Notes: generated by a model from the sequence alone, not told the origin. A DNA stretch of 64,000 nucleotides from Gilvimarinus sp. 2_MG-2023 (GCF_030547685.1 NZ_JAUOQM010000018.1:91281-155280), one strand, 5' to 3'. Positions 34,421-45,351 are shown, counted from the stretch's first letter. A program made the numbers and translations.

Positions 34421-35311
34421 ATGGGTGAGTACTCCCGCAACGGCGAAATTCTCGCCGAGACACATTGGCCCGACACTATGCACCGCATTGCTATGGCGGT
34501 GGAATATAAGGGCAGCAGCTTTCACGGCTTTCAGGTTCAGCCCGGCGGCTTAAGCACCGTGCAGGGGGCATTGCATAAGGCGCTGTCCATTATCGCAAAC
34601 GAGCCTATTGCCCTAGTGTGCGCTGGACGCACCGACGCCGGGGTACACGCCAGCAACCAAATCGTGCACTTTGATACCCTAGCCCAGCGCCCAGAAAAAG
34701 CTTGGACTCGCGGGTTAAAAGCCTATTTGCCCGACGATATCTCGATTCACTGGGCCACCGAAGTCACCCCGCAATTTCACGCCCGCTTTAGTGCCCAAGC
34801 GCGCACCTATCGTTATCTGATTGCCGATGGTTGCGCTAAGCCCGCGCTGCTACACGACCAGCTTACCTGGAGTCGCGACCGGCTCGATATTGATCGTATG
34901 CGCGAGGCCGCCCAAGATTTAGTCGGCGAGCACGATTTCACCTCCTACCGCGCGGTGCAGTGCCAAGCGCACTCGCCAGTGCGCTGCATCGAACACTTAA
35001 CATTGGTTCGCAAAGGCGAGTTAATCGTGTTGGAGGTTCGCGCCAACGCTTTCTTGCACCACATGGTGCGCAATATCGTGGGCGTGCTGATGGCAATAGG
35101 CACTGGCAGTAAGCCGGTGGAGTGGGCGCGCGAAGTGCTCGAAGCCAAAGATCGCCGTCTGGGGGGCGTAACGGCCCCACCTCATGGGTTATATCTGGTG
35201 CAGGTGGAATACGACCAGGGGTTCGCTCTGCCGCAACGCTTACCGGGGCCACTGTACTTTGATGAGCCGGTGGGTTATTGGCATTCTGACGGCGAGGCAA
35301 AATTCTGCTAA
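34421..35311 (+). CDS. truA: tRNA pseudouridine(38-40) synthase TruA
   Basis: The frame opens at 34388, but that start lies inside the fimV terminator. I use the ATG at 34421 (296 residues); 34409 and 34478 are also possible and none has a strong ribosome site. Motifs: RIAMAVEYKGSSFHGFQVQP, catalytic Asp72 in AGRTDAGVHASNQ, FTSYRAVQCQAHSPVR and FLHHMVRNIVGVLMAIG. It modifies U38-40 in tRNA anticodon arms. Its end overlaps the promoter proposed for trpF. Confidence 0.95.
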   Translation: MGEYSRNGEILAETHWPDTMHRIAMAVEYKGSSFHGFQVQPGGLSTVQGALHKALSIIANEPIALVCAGRTDAGVHASNQIVHFDTLAQRPEKAWTRGLKAYLPDDISIHWATEVTPQFHARFSAQARTYRYLIADGCAKPALLHDQLTWSRDRLDIDRMREAAQDLVGEHDFTSYRAVQCQAHSPVRCIEHLTLVRKGELIVLEVRANAFLHHMVRNIVGVLMAIGTGSKPVEWAREVLEAKDRRLGGVTAPPHGLYLVQVEYDQGFALPQRLPGPLYFDEPVGYWHSDGEAKFC

Positions 35312-35314
35312 AAT
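35286..35314 (+). promoter_or_regulatory. Candidate sigma-70 promoter for trpF and the genes after it
   Basis: CTGACG (35286-35291) and TAAAAT (35309-35314) are separated by exactly 17 bases at the end of truA, 40 bases before the trpF ATG. The GC-rich CCGCGC follows the -10 box. Confidence 0.5.
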
Positions 35315-35353
35315 CCGCGCACTGAGTTTTTGCAAGGTCGAGTCATCTTTTTT

Positions 35354-35980
35354 ATGAGTGTGCGCGTAAAAATCTGTGGGATTACCACTGAGCAACAAGC
35401 TCGGCAGGTTGTAGCGGCTGGCGCAGACGCCGTTGGCTTGGTGTTTTACCCGAAAAGCCCGCGTGCCGTGACCCCGGAGCAAGCGCGCGCCATCGCCTTG
35501 GCCTGTGGGCCCTTTGTGACCGTGACGGGTTTGTTCGTCAATGCGGGCAATGATTTTATAGCCTCAGTGTTGAGTCAGGTTCCACTGCAGTTATTGCAAT
35601 TTCACGGTGATGAAACCGCAGCCGAGTGCGAGTCTTTTCAGCGCCCTTATATGAAAGCCCTGCGTATGCGCCCCGACCTCGATCTTGAGGCGAATATACA
35701 AGCCTATACAGGCGCCAGTGGTATTTTGCTCGACGCTTATCGCCCTGATGTTCCCGGTGGTACCGGAGAGACTTTTGACTGGCAGCGGGTGCCTAAGCGA
35801 TCAGCGAGCCCTATTGTGTTGGCCGGTGGTTTAACGCCGGAGAATGTGGGCGCTGCCGTGGCCGCCACTGGCTGTTATGCCGTGGATGTGAGCGGTGGTG
35901 TCGAGGCCAGCGCCGGGGTTAAAGACCCCGAGCGCGTAAAGAATTTTATCGTCAATGCCAAAGCGGCAATCTATAAGTGA
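35354..35980 (+). CDS. trpF: Phosphoribosylanthranilate isomerase TrpF
   Basis: Start at [11 protein letters not shown], the conserved N-terminus; the frame runs eight codons further up without support. 208 residues form a TIM barrel with the catalytic Cys (VKICGIT), [26 protein letters not shown], the catalytic Asp in [19 protein letters not shown] and [15 protein letters not shown]. Third step of the Trp branch. GTGA overlap with trpB. Confidence 0.95.
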   Translation: MSVRVKICGITTEQQARQVVAAGADAVGLVFYPKSPRAVTPEQARAIALACGPFVTVTGLFVNAGNDFIASVLSQVPLQLLQFHGDETAAECESFQRPYMKALRMRPDLDLEANIQAYTGASGILLDAYRPDVPGGTGETFDWQRVPKRSASPIVLAGGLTPENVGAAVAATGCYAVDVSGGVEASAGVKDPERVKNFIVNAKAAIYK

Positions 35981-37212
35981 GTAAAATCGTGAATGATTCA
36001 ACTAAGTCTGCAGTGGATTACAGCGCGTTTCCCGATGATCGTGGCCATTTTGGTCAGTTCGGTGGGCGCTTTGTGTCGGAAACCCTGATTTACGCGCTGG
36101 ACGAATTACAAGAAATTTACAGTTCATTAAAAGACAACGACGAATTTCAGGCGGAATTTGATAAAGACCTGGCGCACTACGTGGGCCGTCCATCGCCGCT
36201 GTACCACGCCGAGCGCTGGAGCCGTGAATTGGGCGGTGCGCAAATTTACCTAAAGCGTGAAGACCTCAATCACACCGGTGCTCATAAGGTAAACAATACC
36301 ATTGGCCAGGCGCTGTTAGCCAAAATGACCGGCAAGAGCCGTGTGATTGCCGAAACCGGTGCGGGCCAACACGGTGTTGCTACCGCCACGGTCGCTGCGC
36401 GTTTAGGGCTTAAGTGTCAGGTGTATATGGGCGCGGAAGACGTGCGTCGCCAAGCGCTTAATGTGTATCGAATGAAGCTTTTAGGCGCTGAGGTTATTCC
36501 TGTTACCTCGGGCTCAAAGACCCTAAAAGACGCCATGAACGAAGCGCTGCGCGACTGGTCTACCAACGTCGATGACACCTTTTATATTATTGGCACGGTG
36601 GCCGGTCCACACCCATACCCGAAATTAGTACGCGATTTCCAGGCTGTTATCGGCCGTGAGGCTCGCGCCCAGTGTCTGGATATGACCGGTAAACTGCCCG
36701 ATGCTCTGGTCGCTTGTGTCGGCGGTGGTTCCAACGCGATTGGCTTGTTCCACCCATTCCTTAACGACGACACCGTTGCTATGTACGGGGTTGAAGCCGG
36801 TGGCGATGGGGTTGAAACCGGTCGTCACGCAGCGCCTTTGAACGATGGTGTGCCCGGCGTGTTGCACGGCAACCGCACCTATTTAATGGAGGACGAGAAC
36901 GGTCAAATCATCGAGACTCACTCGGTATCCGCCGGGCTCGATTACCCAGGCGTTGGCCCCGAGCACGCTTGGTTAAAAGACCTGGGCCGGGTGAAATACG
37001 TGCCAATCAACGACCAAGAAGCCCTGGCAGCCTTTCGCAAAACCACACGTACCGAGGGTATTATGCCGGCGCTCGAGAGCAGCCACGCCTTGGCCTACGT
37101 TGAAAAACTGGCGCCAACCATGAGCCCTGAGCAAATCATCATTGTGAACCTGTCGGGACGCGGTGATAAAGACATTCTGACGGTCGCTGATATCGACGGT
37201 ATCACGGTTTAA
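35977..37212 (+). CDS. trpB: Tryptophan synthase beta chain TrpB
   Basis: A 411-residue PLP enzyme starting at the GTG that overlaps the trpF stop (a second GTG lies four codons on). The PLP lysine is in [23 protein letters not shown], the phosphate-binding loop in [10 protein letters not shown], and the activating segment in [16 protein letters not shown]. It joins indole to serine. Together with trpA it stands between trpF and accD, an order that P. aeruginosa lacks. Confidence 0.98.
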   Translation: MSKIVNDSTKSAVDYSAFPDDRGHFGQFGGRFVSETLIYALDELQEIYSSLKDNDEFQAEFDKDLAHYVGRPSPLYHAERWSRELGGAQIYLKREDLNHTGAHKVNNTIGQALLAKMTGKSRVIAETGAGQHGVATATVAARLGLKCQVYMGAEDVRRQALNVYRMKLLGAEVIPVTSGSKTLKDAMNEALRDWSTNVDDTFYIIGTVAGPHPYPKLVRDFQAVIGREARAQCLDMTGKLPDALVACVGGGSNAIGLFHPFLNDDTVAMYGVEAGGDGVETGRHAAPLNDGVPGVLHGNRTYLMEDENGQIIETHSVSAGLDYPGVGPEHAWLKDLGRVKYVPINDQEALAAFRKTTRTEGIMPALESSHALAYVEKLAPTMSPEQIIIVNLSGRGDKDILTVADIDGITV

Positions 37213-37232
37213 GAGAAGAGCTGGAATTACAC

Positions 37233-38042
37233 ATGAGTCGTATTAGTCAAACCTTCAGTGAACTGAAACAAAACGGCCGCAAAGCGTTAGTGGCCTACAT
37301 CGTTAACGGTGACCCCACCCGCGAGGCCACACTGCCGGCCATGCATAAAATGGTGGAGCAGGGGGTCGATATTATCGAGCTGGGTGTGCCATTTTCTGAC
37401 CCGATGGCCGAGGGGCCGGTGATACAAAAAGGCCACGAGCGCGCGCTGGAACATCACGTCAGCCTGACCGATACCATGGCTGTCGTAGCGGAGTTTCGCA
37501 AAACCAACCAGAGTACACCGGTACTGCTGATGGGCTACGCCAATCCGGTAGAGCGCATGGGCTACTCAGTGTTTGCCGACAAGGCAGAGGCGGCCGGTGT
37601 CGATGGCCTTTTGACCGTCGACTTACCTTTGGAAGAATTAACTGACCTTAAACGCGAGCTCGACAGCCGCGATATCGACAATATCTTTTTGCTGGCGCCC
37701 ACCACCCGTGTTGAGCGCGCCCGCGATATTGCCGCCAACGCCAGTGGCTTTTTGTACTATGTGTCCCTTAAGGGGGTGACCGGTGCGGGCCACCTCGATG
37801 TGGACTCGGTAAAACAAAAACTGACAGAGTTTGGCGCGCTGACCGAACTGCCCATGTGTGTGGGTTTTGGTATTAAAGATGCCACCAGCGCTAAGTCGGT
37901 AGCTGTATTAGCTGATGGCGTAGTGATTGGCAGCGTGCTGGTCGATGCGATGGGTAAGGCCCAAGGCCAAACCCCAGACCAGATAGCTGAGGCCGTTGGT
38001 GCTATCATAAGTGATATCCGACAGGCTCTCGACAGCCTGTAA
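37233..38042 (+). CDS. trpA: Tryptophan synthase alpha chain TrpA
   Basis: A 269-residue TIM barrel that cleaves indole-3-glycerol phosphate and passes indole to TrpB. Catalytic Glu in [19 protein letters not shown], catalytic Asp in [24 protein letters not shown] and [13 protein letters not shown] are intact. Confidence 0.97.
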   Translation: MSRISQTFSELKQNGRKALVAYIVNGDPTREATLPAMHKMVEQGVDIIELGVPFSDPMAEGPVIQKGHERALEHHVSLTDTMAVVAEFRKTNQSTPVLLMGYANPVERMGYSVFADKAEAAGVDGLLTVDLPLEELTDLKRELDSRDIDNIFLLAPTTRVERARDIAANASGFLYYVSLKGVTGAGHLDVDSVKQKLTEFGALTELPMCVGFGIKDATSAKSVAVLADGVVIGSVLVDAMGKAQGQTPDQIAEAVGAIISDIRQALDSL

Positions 38043-38085
38043 TACCCGAATTCGAGACGAAACTGATCGAGAGAGAATACATACA

Positions 38086-38955
38086 ATGAGTTGGCTAGAA
38101 AAATTGGTTCCCAGTGTGGTGCGTGCAGAAGGTCGCAAAGGCTCTACCAGTAAAGTGCCCGAAGGTCTTTGGAAGAAGTGCGTAAAATGTTCCGCGGTAC
38201 TTTACCGACCGGAGCTGGAGCGCAACTTAGATGTCTGTCCTAAGTGCGACCACCATATGCGTATCGGCGCCCGCCGTCGCCTGGATATCTTTTTGGATGA
38301 AAGCTCGCGTCAAGAAATTGGGGCCGAGATTGAGCCGATTGATCGCCTTAAGTTTAAAGACGTTAAAAAATACAAAGATCGCCTTACCGCCGCGCAAAAA
38401 TCTACCGGTGAAAAAGACGCGATTGTCGCTATGAAAGGTGAGTTAAAAGGCATGCCTGTGGTGGCTGTGGCCTTTGAATTTGCCTTTCACGGCGGTTCTA
38501 TGGGTTATGTAGTGGGTGAGAAATTTACCCGCGCGGCCAACGTAGCCTTGGAGGAGAATATTCCGTTGGTGTGCTTTCCGGCCACCGGTGGGGCGCGTAT
38601 GCAGGAGGCGTTAATATCGCTGATGCAGATGGCCAAAACCTCGGCAGTGATTGAAAGACTCAAGCAACAGGGCACGCCGTATTTCTCTATTATGACCGAT
38701 CCGGTGTACGGTGGTGTATCCGCCTCGCTGGCTTTGCTGGGTGACATCAATGCTGCAGAGCCCAGTGCTCGTGCCGGTTTTGCCGGCCCCGCCATTATTG
38801 AGCAAACCATCCGCCAGAAGCTGCCCGCCGGTTTTCAGCGCGCTGAATTTTTGCTCGATCACGGCGCCATCGACATGATTATTCATCGCAACTCAATGCG
38901 CGATACGCTGGCCCGCTTAATCGCCAAGTTTACCCGCCGCGCCGAAGCGTCTTAA
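38086..38955 (+). CDS. accD: Acetyl-CoA carboxylase carboxyltransferase subunit beta AccD
   Basis: Start at [10 protein letters not shown] (289 residues); the open frame extends 25 codons upstream into the trpA end without support. An N-terminal zinc ribbon uses Cys32, Cys35, Cys51 and Cys54 (KCVKC ... CPKC), then the crotonase-fold carboxyltransferase with [15 protein letters not shown] and [19 protein letters not shown]. It makes malonyl-CoA with AccA. Confidence 0.97.
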   Translation: MSWLEKLVPSVVRAEGRKGSTSKVPEGLWKKCVKCSAVLYRPELERNLDVCPKCDHHMRIGARRRLDIFLDESSRQEIGAEIEPIDRLKFKDVKKYKDRLTAAQKSTGEKDAIVAMKGELKGMPVVAVAFEFAFHGGSMGYVVGEKFTRAANVALEENIPLVCFPATGGARMQEALISLMQMAKTSAVIERLKQQGTPYFSIMTDPVYGGVSASLALLGDINAAEPSARAGFAGPAIIEQTIRQKLPAGFQRAEFLLDHGAIDMIIHRNSMRDTLARLIAKFTRRAEAS

Positions 38956-38961
38956 TTTTTA

Positions 38962-40215
38962 GTGGAACACCACGGGCTCGATGCTTGGCTCGCTCGAATT
39001 GAGCGAGCTCACCCCAGCGAGATTGATTTGGGGTTGGATCGTATCGGCCAGGTGCTTAAGCGCCTGGCTTTGTCTCATACGCCGAAGGTAATCACGGTTG
39101 CCGGTACCAATGGCAAGGGCTCTTGCGTGACGGCTACCAGTGCTATTCTCAAGGCTATGGGCCACAGCGTTGGCAGCTACACCTCACCTCATTTGCATCA
39201 TTATTGTGAACGCGTTGCCATTGACGGCACTCCCGTCAGTGAAGCGGCGATGTGTGAGGCCTTTGACTCGATAGAGCGCGCTCGCGGCAGTATCTCCCTA
39301 ACGTATTTTGAATATGGAACTTTGGCCGCACTGTGGTTGTTTGATCGCAGTCGGGTCGATATCTGTGTGCTGGAAGTGGGGCTCGGTGGCCGGCTTGATG
39401 CGGTAAATGTCATCGATGCTGATGTCGCCGTTATTGCCTCGATCGATATTGACCATCAGGATTGGCTGGGCAATGACCGAGAGGTGATCGGCCGCGAAAA
39501 AGCGGGCATTATGCGCGCGGCTAAACCTGTGGTTTGTGCCGATGTTGCGCCACCCCAGTCAGTCGTTGACTGGGCGCAAGAAATCGGTGCGCAACCGCTC
39601 TATATCAATCGTGATTTTTCCATCGAGCCTCACGGGGCTGGAGCGCTGTATCAGTATGGCGATTTCTCAGTGTCCTTGGCCGAGGTGTATTTACCTCTGC
39701 CCAGTGTGGCGGCAGCGATTACGGCGGTGCAAATCTTAGTGGGGCGGGTGGAGCCCGACCTGTTGAGCCGGGCGCTTGCTGAGGTGAGTTTGGCCGGCCG
39801 CAATCAGCGACTGTGGGTTGGCAAGCGGCAAATTCTGCTCGATGTGGCCCATAACCCGGCCGCCACTCGTTTATTGGCCGAACAGATAACACAGTGTGCG
39901 CCGGCTCGAGTACACTTTGTGTTTGCCGCCATGGCGGATAAAGATATCGATGGCATTGTCGATAACTTGCCGGGCGCGGCGGGGGCTTGGTATCTTGCCT
40001 ATCTGCCCGATGTGCCGCGTGCCGCCGAACCACAGGCACTCGCCACGCGAATTGCCACCAGAGGCTGGTCGGTAGTTTGCACCGCGGCGATGGCTGACTG
40101 CCTGGAGCGCGCTATAAACAACGCTACAGAAGACGATTTGGTGGTTGTTTTTGGTTCTTTTTTTACAGTATCGGCAGCGCTTTCGGCTTTGCCGAACATT
40201 AAAGCGGCTGATTAA
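38962..40215 (+). CDS. folC: Bifunctional folylpolyglutamate/dihydrofolate synthase FolC
   Basis: A 417-residue Mur-ligase-family enzyme starting at GTG six bases after accD. P-loop ITVAGTNGKGSCV, YTSPHLHHYCERVAIDG, VLEVGLGGRLDAVNVIDADVAVIASIDIDHQDWLGN and the C-terminal domain with LLDVAHNPAATRLLAEQ are all present. It adds glutamate to dihydropteroate and to tetrahydrofolates. Confidence 0.95.
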   Translation: MEHHGLDAWLARIERAHPSEIDLGLDRIGQVLKRLALSHTPKVITVAGTNGKGSCVTATSAILKAMGHSVGSYTSPHLHHYCERVAIDGTPVSEAAMCEAFDSIERARGSISLTYFEYGTLAALWLFDRSRVDICVLEVGLGGRLDAVNVIDADVAVIASIDIDHQDWLGNDREVIGREKAGIMRAAKPVVCADVAPPQSVVDWAQEIGAQPLYINRDFSIEPHGAGALYQYGDFSVSLAEVYLPLPSVAAAITAVQILVGRVEPDLLSRALAEVSLAGRNQRLWVGKRQILLDVAHNPAATRLLAEQITQCAPARVHFVFAAMADKDIDGIVDNLPGAAGAWYLAYLPDVPRAAEPQALATRIATRGWSVVCTAAMADCLERAINNATEDDLVVVFGSFFTVSAALSALPNIKAAD

Positions 40216-40227
40216 AGTGAGGCTAGG

Positions 40228-40878
40228 GTGAACGACGGACTTAAACAAAGACTGATAGGTGCGCTGGTGTTGGTCGGTATCGCTGTCATTTTTCTGCCCG
40301 GCTTTTTTAAAGAGCAGCAATTGCACCAAGTCGATACCAGAACGCAAATACCCGCCAGGCCCGATACGGTGGAGGTGGTCATTGAGGCGCCCAAGCCCAT
40401 TCTCGACGAGTCACTGCCAGACCCAGACCGGCTTTATCTGCCTAGGTCTAACCAGCCTGTAGCTGAGCAATGGATTGATCCTGAGTCAGAGGGCAAAGCA
40501 AGCGCGAGCTCGTTAGGTATAGCCAGCGCTGCCTCGTCAAGTGTTCAAGCGTCGACCCCACAGGTGGCATCAACCTCACAACCCCAGAGAGATCGGCCGC
40601 CAAAACGCAAAGATCAATCCGCCTCAAGTACCCCAAAGCTCGATGCCTGGGTGGTGCAGGTTGCCAGTTTGCGATCCTCAGAATCGGCGCAAGCACTGCG
40701 AAAACGCCTGCAAGAGAAAGGTTATAAAGCTTATGTACGCTTGGCGCAGACGGGGCAGGGTGAGGTTAGCCGAGTGTTTATTGGTCCCAAGCTGGACCGG
40801 GCCTTAGCGGAGGCGGTAAAACAAGAGGTTGACCCGGTATTTAAGGTCAATTCTATGGTGTTACGCTTTAAGCCATAA
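40228..40878 (+). CDS. SPOR-domain protein (DedD-like)
   Basis: A 216-residue protein starting at GTG behind GAGGCTAGG. One N-terminal membrane helix (LIGALVLVGIAVIFLPGFF, ~8-26), a Ser/Pro/Gln-rich periplasmic linker, and a C-terminal SPOR domain (AWVVQVASLRSSESAQALRKRLQEKGYKAYVR ... RVFIGPKLDRALAEAV). SPOR domains bind denuded peptidoglycan at the division septum. The folC-dedD-cvpA order is that of E. coli and Pseudomonas. Confidence 0.9.
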   Translation: MNDGLKQRLIGALVLVGIAVIFLPGFFKEQQLHQVDTRTQIPARPDTVEVVIEAPKPILDESLPDPDRLYLPRSNQPVAEQWIDPESEGKASASSLGIASAASSSVQASTPQVASTSQPQRDRPPKRKDQSASSTPKLDAWVVQVASLRSSESAQALRKRLQEKGYKAYVRLAQTGQGEVSRVFIGPKLDRALAEAVKQEVDPVFKVNSMVLRFKP

Positions 40879-40959
40879 AAGCGATTGGATTATGGGTATG
40901 ATGCGGCCCCTCGCTCTGTTAAAATTTGCGCCTTTCTTGATTTCGGAGACACCGCCTGC

Positions 40960-41469
40960 ATGAATTGGGCAGACTGGACAATCATTGGCATATTGTCTGT
41001 ATCTTGTTTGATTAGCCTCAAGCGCGGTTTTGTCAAAGAAGCCTTATCTCTTGCTGTGTGGGTCGCGGCCTTTATCATTGCTATGCTCTTTAGCGACCGC
41101 TTGGCAGCACTGATGACAAATTTAATCGAAACCCCTTCACTGCGGGCAATAGCGGCTTTTGCGGCTCTTTTTGCAGCGACCTTGGTGGTCGGCGCCATGG
41201 TGAATTACCTGATTGGTGAGCTGGTTCGATTGACCGGCCTATCAGGCACCGACCGCTTGTTCGGAATGGTTTTTGGTTTGGTTCGCGGCGCTGTAGTGGT
41301 GATGGCAGCGGTGATTTTGCTGCCCGCGATGGTGCCCGTCAATGAAGATGCCTGGTGGCAACAGTCGGTTCTGATTCCCCATTTCTTGGTATTTGAAGAT
41401 TGGGCTCGTGACACCACGCAATTAGTAAAAGACTGGGTCATGGCTCTGTTCGATGACGAAGCTCTTTAA
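40960..41469 (+). CDS. cvpA: CvpA family membrane protein
   Basis: Start at MNWADWTIIGILSVSC (169 residues); the open frame is 25 codons longer upstream but that part is not CvpA-like. Four membrane helices with the family motif SLKRGFVKEALSLAVWVAAFIIAMLF and the G-rich VFGLVRGAVVVMAAVILL. CvpA is needed for colicin V production in E. coli and is linked to bile and envelope stress. It precedes purF as usual. Confidence 0.93.
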   Translation: MNWADWTIIGILSVSCLISLKRGFVKEALSLAVWVAAFIIAMLFSDRLAALMTNLIETPSLRAIAAFAALFAATLVVGAMVNYLIGELVRLTGLSGTDRLFGMVFGLVRGAVVVMAAVILLPAMVPVNEDAWWQQSVLIPHFLVFEDWARDTTQLVKDWVMALFDDEAL

Positions 41470-41513
41470 TCTTTTAGCTCCATACATTTGCTTTATACAA
41501 AGGTAAGACAACT

Positions 41514-43058
41514 ATGTGCGGTATTGTTGGCATTGTCGGAAAACGCGACGTCAATACTCAGCTCTATGATGCGCTGACTATTCTTCAACATCGCGGTCAG
41601 GATGCCGCAGGTATTGTTACCTGTCAGGAGAACGGGAAAGTAGCTCAGCAAAAAGCTAATGGCTTGGTGCGCGACGTGTTTCGCACCCGCCATATGCAGA
41701 GGTTGGTGGGCAATATTGGTATTGGCCACGTGCGCTACCCCACCGCGGGCAGCTCTGGGCCCGCTTTGGCGCAGCCGTTTTACGTCAACTCGCCCTACGG
41801 TATTGCTCTGGCTCACAATGGCAATTTAGTCAATGCCGATAAGCTCAGCGAAGAGTTATTTAAAACCGACTTGCGCCATGTCAATACTGACTCTGACTCC
41901 GAGGTGTTGCTCAACGTGTTTGCACATGAGCTACAGCAGCAGGGTAAGCTGGTGCCAGCCGAGGCCGATATTTTTGCCGCAGTTGAAGGCGTACATAAGC
42001 GCGTCAGCGGTGGTTATGCGGTGGTCGCACTGATTGCCCGCTACGGTGTTGTTGCCTTTCGCGACCCTAACGGTATTCGCCCGCTGGTTTACGGCAAACG
42101 CATGACTGATAAGGGCGAGGAGTATATGGTTGCCTCAGAAAGTGTGGCGCTGGACGTGCTGGGCTTTGAATTGATAGGCGATGTGGCTCCGGGTGAGGCG
42201 GTTTACATCACCTTTGATGGTCAGCTACACCGCAAACAATGCGCCGCAAAAACCGCACTGACTCCCTGTATTTTCGAGCATGTGTATTTTGCTCGTCCAG
42301 ATTCTATTATGGATGGCGTCTCGGTGTATAAAGCGCGCTTGCGCCAGGGTGAGAAGCTGGCCGAACAGATTTTGGCCGAGCGCCCTGAACACGATATTGA
42401 TGTGGTGGTTCCAATACCGGACAGCTCGCGAGTGGCCGGTCAGGCGCTGGCCTACAAGCTGGGGGTCAAGTTTCGCGAAGGTCTGATTAAAAATCGCTAC
42501 ATTGGCCGTACCTTTATTATGCCCGGCCAGCAATTGCGTAAAAAGTCGGTCAGGCAAAAACTCAATCCTATTGAGCTGGAATTCCGCGGTAAAAATGTTC
42601 TGCTGGTAGACGACTCCATTGTGCGCGGAACAACGTGCCAACAAATCATCCAAATGGCTCGCGAAGCGGGCGCGGCGAAGGTGTATTTTGCCTCGGCAGC
42701 ACCGGCGGTGATTTACCCCAATGTCTACGGTATTGATATGCCCACGACAAAAGAGCTGATCGCTCACGGGCGCAGTCAAGATGAAGTGTGTGAAGACATT
42801 GGTGCCGATTGGCTGGTCTATCAAAAACTCGACGACCTCAAAGCGGCTTCGGCTGATGGTGGCAGTGGTGTCACCGAATTTGACTGCGCCGTGTTTGATG
42901 GCCAGTACTTAACCGGTGATGTCGATCAAGCTTACCTGGATGCACTTGAGGCCAGCCGCATGGAAGGTAAGGCGAAAAAGAAGAAAGAGTTACGTGCAAA
43001 AGAAGAGGAAAGCCCCATCGGTTTGCACAACGACGGCGAAGATTTGCACATCCATTGA
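41514..43058 (+). CDS. purF: Amidophosphoribosyltransferase PurF
   Basis: A 514-residue enzyme with AAGGTAAG ribosome site. The N-terminal nucleophile Cys2 (MCGIVGIVG) follows directly on the initiator Met, so there is no propeptide. The glutaminase domain ([28 protein letters not shown]) is followed by the phosphoribosyltransferase domain with the PRPP loop [13 protein letters not shown] at about 362-374. First committed step of purine synthesis. The C-terminus carries a Lys/Glu-rich tail ending in HIH. Confidence 0.98.
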   Translation: MCGIVGIVGKRDVNTQLYDALTILQHRGQDAAGIVTCQENGKVAQQKANGLVRDVFRTRHMQRLVGNIGIGHVRYPTAGSSGPALAQPFYVNSPYGIALAHNGNLVNADKLSEELFKTDLRHVNTDSDSEVLLNVFAHELQQQGKLVPAEADIFAAVEGVHKRVSGGYAVVALIARYGVVAFRDPNGIRPLVYGKRMTDKGEEYMVASESVALDVLGFELIGDVAPGEAVYITFDGQLHRKQCAAKTALTPCIFEHVYFARPDSIMDGVSVYKARLRQGEKLAEQILAERPEHDIDVVVPIPDSSRVAGQALAYKLGVKFREGLIKNRYIGRTFIMPGQQLRKKSVRQKLNPIELEFRGKNVLLVDDSIVRGTTCQQIIQMAREAGAAKVYFASAAPAVIYPNVYGIDMPTTKELIAHGRSQDEVCEDIGADWLVYQKLDDLKAASADGGSGVTEFDCAVFDGQYLTGDVDQAYLDALEASRMEGKAKKKKELRAKEEESPIGLHNDGEDLHIH

Positions 43059-43070
43059 TGGACCATAACT

Positions 43071-44273
43071 ATGAGTGACGCAAGTGATTTAAACGAGGCG
43101 CTGCAAGGGGCGGGTATTGATACACTCGCTGTCCGGGCCGGCCAAGTGCGCAGTGACGAAGGCGAGCACAGTGAAGCGCTGTACCTCACCTCAAGCTATG
43201 TGTTTGCCGATGCGCAAGAGGCTGCCGACCGCTTTTCGGGTGATCAACCCGGCAATGTTTATTCGCGCTACACCAATCCGACTGTACGCACCTTAGAGGC
43301 GCGTATTGCGGCCCTGGAGGGCGCCGAGAGTGCCGTGGCAACGGCATCGGGTATGGCGGCTATTCTGGCCACTTGCATGGCTTTTTTACAGGCCGGTGAT
43401 CAAGTGGTGTGTTCTCGCAGTGTGTTTGGCACGACCACGGTATTGTTTACCAAATATATGTCGCGCTTTGGGGTTGAGACGGTCTTTGTTGACCCGACCG
43501 ATTTTGACCAATGGCAAGCGGGGATAAGTACGAATACCAAACTGGTCTTTGTCGAAACGCCCTCTAATCCTCTGTGCGATATTGTCGATATTGCCCGGCT
43601 GGCGGATGTGAGCCATCAAGCCGGTGCACTGCTTGTGGTTGACAATTGTTTTTGTACCCCAGCTCTGCAAAAGCCCTTAGAGTTTGGGGCGGATATCGTC
43701 GTGCATTCAGCCACTAAGTATATCGATGGCCAAGGCCGCTGCCTGGGCGGCCTCGTGGTGGGCGCTCAAGTTCATATTGAAGAGGTGCTTGGCTTTATTC
43801 GCAGTGCCGGTCCGACCATGAGCCCCTTTAATGCGTGGGTATTTTTAAAAGGTTTAGAGACTCTGCGCTTGCGTATGGATGCACACAGCGCCAATGCCAT
43901 GGCATTAGCTCGGTGGCTGGAAGCACAGCCCGCGGTGGAAAAAGTATTCTATGCCGGTTTAGCGCATCACCCAGGACACGCGCTTGCAGCTAAACAGCAG
44001 CGTGGTTTCGGGGGTGTTTTATCTTTCCGGGTTAAAGGTGGGCGAGAGCAGGCGTGGCAAGTCATCGATGCCACGAAAATACTGTCACTTACAGCGAACT
44101 TAGGTGATGCTAAAACAACCATCGTGCATCCGGCGACTACCACTCACGGCCGGCTGAGCGATGCGCAAAGAGCTGAAACCGGTATCACGGAAAACCTGAT
44201 ACGTATTGCGGTAGGCTTAGAAGACGTGCAGGATATACAAGCAGACCTAGAGCGCGGTCTAACATTGATTTAA
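43071..44273 (+). CDS. metZ: O-succinylhomoserine sulfhydrylase MetZ
   Basis: A 400-residue Cys/Met-metabolism PLP enzyme. The PLP lysine is in VVHSATKYIDGQGRCLGGLVVG; VYSRYTNPTVRTLEARIAALEGAESAVATASGMAAI and LTANLGDAKTTIVHPATTTH are conserved. The GQGRCLGG segment and the position right after purF (as in P. aeruginosa PA3107) favour MetZ over MetB/MetC. It makes homocysteine directly from sulfide. Confidence 0.93.
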   Translation: MSDASDLNEALQGAGIDTLAVRAGQVRSDEGEHSEALYLTSSYVFADAQEAADRFSGDQPGNVYSRYTNPTVRTLEARIAALEGAESAVATASGMAAILATCMAFLQAGDQVVCSRSVFGTTTVLFTKYMSRFGVETVFVDPTDFDQWQAGISTNTKLVFVETPSNPLCDIVDIARLADVSHQAGALLVVDNCFCTPALQKPLEFGADIVVHSATKYIDGQGRCLGGLVVGAQVHIEEVLGFIRSAGPTMSPFNAWVFLKGLETLRLRMDAHSANAMALARWLEAQPAVEKVFYAGLAHHPGHALAAKQQRGFGGVLSFRVKGGREQAWQVIDATKILSLTANLGDAKTTIVHPATTTHGRLSDAQRAETGITENLIRIAVGLEDVQDIQADLERGLTLI

Positions 44274-44286
44274 AACGAGGTAAGTC

Positions 44287-45195
44287 GTGCGAGACAATGT
44301 ATCGCAAGTAGTGGCTGAGGTTGGTAAAGTTCTGTTGGGCAAAGAGCGGGAGGTTCAACTGGCATTGACTTGCTTACTTGCCAACGGGCATTTGTTAATA
44401 GAAGATTTGCCCGGCATGGGGAAAACCACCTTGGCACACGCTTTGGCCAAAGTGGTTGGACTGAATTACCAGCGAGTGCAGTTCACCAGTGATATGTTGC
44501 CAGCCGATATTCTCGGTGTTTCTATCTTTGATCAAGCTGCCAGCGAGTTCTCTTTTCACCCCGGACCTATTTTTAGCCAGCTATTATTGGCCGATGAAAT
44601 CAACCGCACTACACCGAAAACCCAAAGCGCTTTGCTCGAAGCAATGGAGGAGCGGCAAGTTACGATAGATGGCGATACCCGCCCATTGCCGCAACCCTTT
44701 TTTGTGATTGCCACGCAAAACCCCCAGTCACAAATGGGCACCTTTCCTCTGCCCGAATCGCAGCTCGATCGCTTTTTGATGTGCATTAGCTTGGGCTACC
44801 CAGACCCTGAGGCCGAGATGGCGTTGTTCAAAGGCGGAGACTCGCGCCGACTGATCGATCAGCTGCCCACCTTAATGACCCCGGCCACACTGTTATCGAT
44901 TCGCCAGGATATCGAGAAAATCAGCGCCTCAGACAGTGTGTTGTCTTATTTACAAAGATTGGTGCATCTAACTCGGCACGACTCGCAATACACCCACGGT
45001 CTCTCTCCGCGCGGTGCACTGGGTCTGCTGCATTGCGCTAAGGCATGGGCATATATGCAAAATCGCGATTACCTTATACCTGAGGATATTCAAGCGGTGG
45101 TGCCCTCTGTGGTGACTCACAGAGTTATGGCCGATAGCTTTAGTGAGCAGGCCCCCATGGAAAAATTACTGCAAAGCGTCGATATATTGCCTTAA
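44287..45195 (+). CDS. MoxR-family AAA+ ATPase
   Basis: A 302-residue ATPase starting at GTG behind GAGG. Walker A LPGMGKTTLAHALA (near residue 43), Walker B LLADEINRTTPKTQSALLEAMEERQVTIDG, sensor 1 FFVIATQNPQSQMGTFPLPESQLDRFLM and the C-terminal lid LSPRGALGLLHCAKAWA. MoxR ATPases act as chaperones for metal or protein-complex assembly and are usually adjacent to DUF58 and transglutaminase genes, as here; but an extra gene separates them in this genome. Confidence 0.92.
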   Translation: MRDNVSQVVAEVGKVLLGKEREVQLALTCLLANGHLLIEDLPGMGKTTLAHALAKVVGLNYQRVQFTSDMLPADILGVSIFDQAASEFSFHPGPIFSQLLLADEINRTTPKTQSALLEAMEERQVTIDGDTRPLPQPFFVIATQNPQSQMGTFPLPESQLDRFLMCISLGYPDPEAEMALFKGGDSRRLIDQLPTLMTPATLLSIRQDIEKISASDSVLSYLQRLVHLTRHDSQYTHGLSPRGALGLLHCAKAWAYMQNRDYLIPEDIQAVVPSVVTHRVMADSFSEQAPMEKLLQSVDILP

Positions 45196-45244
45196 GTTTC
45201 CCGCTTTACCGAGCGACATTCTGACTTTCACTGTGATTTGTCAT

Positions 45245-45273
45245 TCGACAAACACGTTATTTCGAACTATAAA
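45245..45273 (+). promoter_or_regulatory. Sigma-70 promoter of the 45.3-kb repeat protein
   Basis: TCGACA (45245-45250) and TATAAA (45268-45273) with a 17-base spacer, each five of six to consensus, about 80 bases before the ATG at 45352. It implies that this gene, and perhaps DUF58 and tgpA after it, can be expressed apart from moxR. Confidence 0.65.
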
Positions 45274-45351
45274 TAATTAACTAGGCGCGTAAAGTTGCAT
45301 TTGATGCGCCTTAGGTGAGTTTTTTCAGAGTGTCTAAAGCGGGGCCATACT

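Noticed and set aside
42225-42824. 199-codon open frame antisense to purF
   Set aside because: Shadow of the PRPP-binding region of purF; no independent support.
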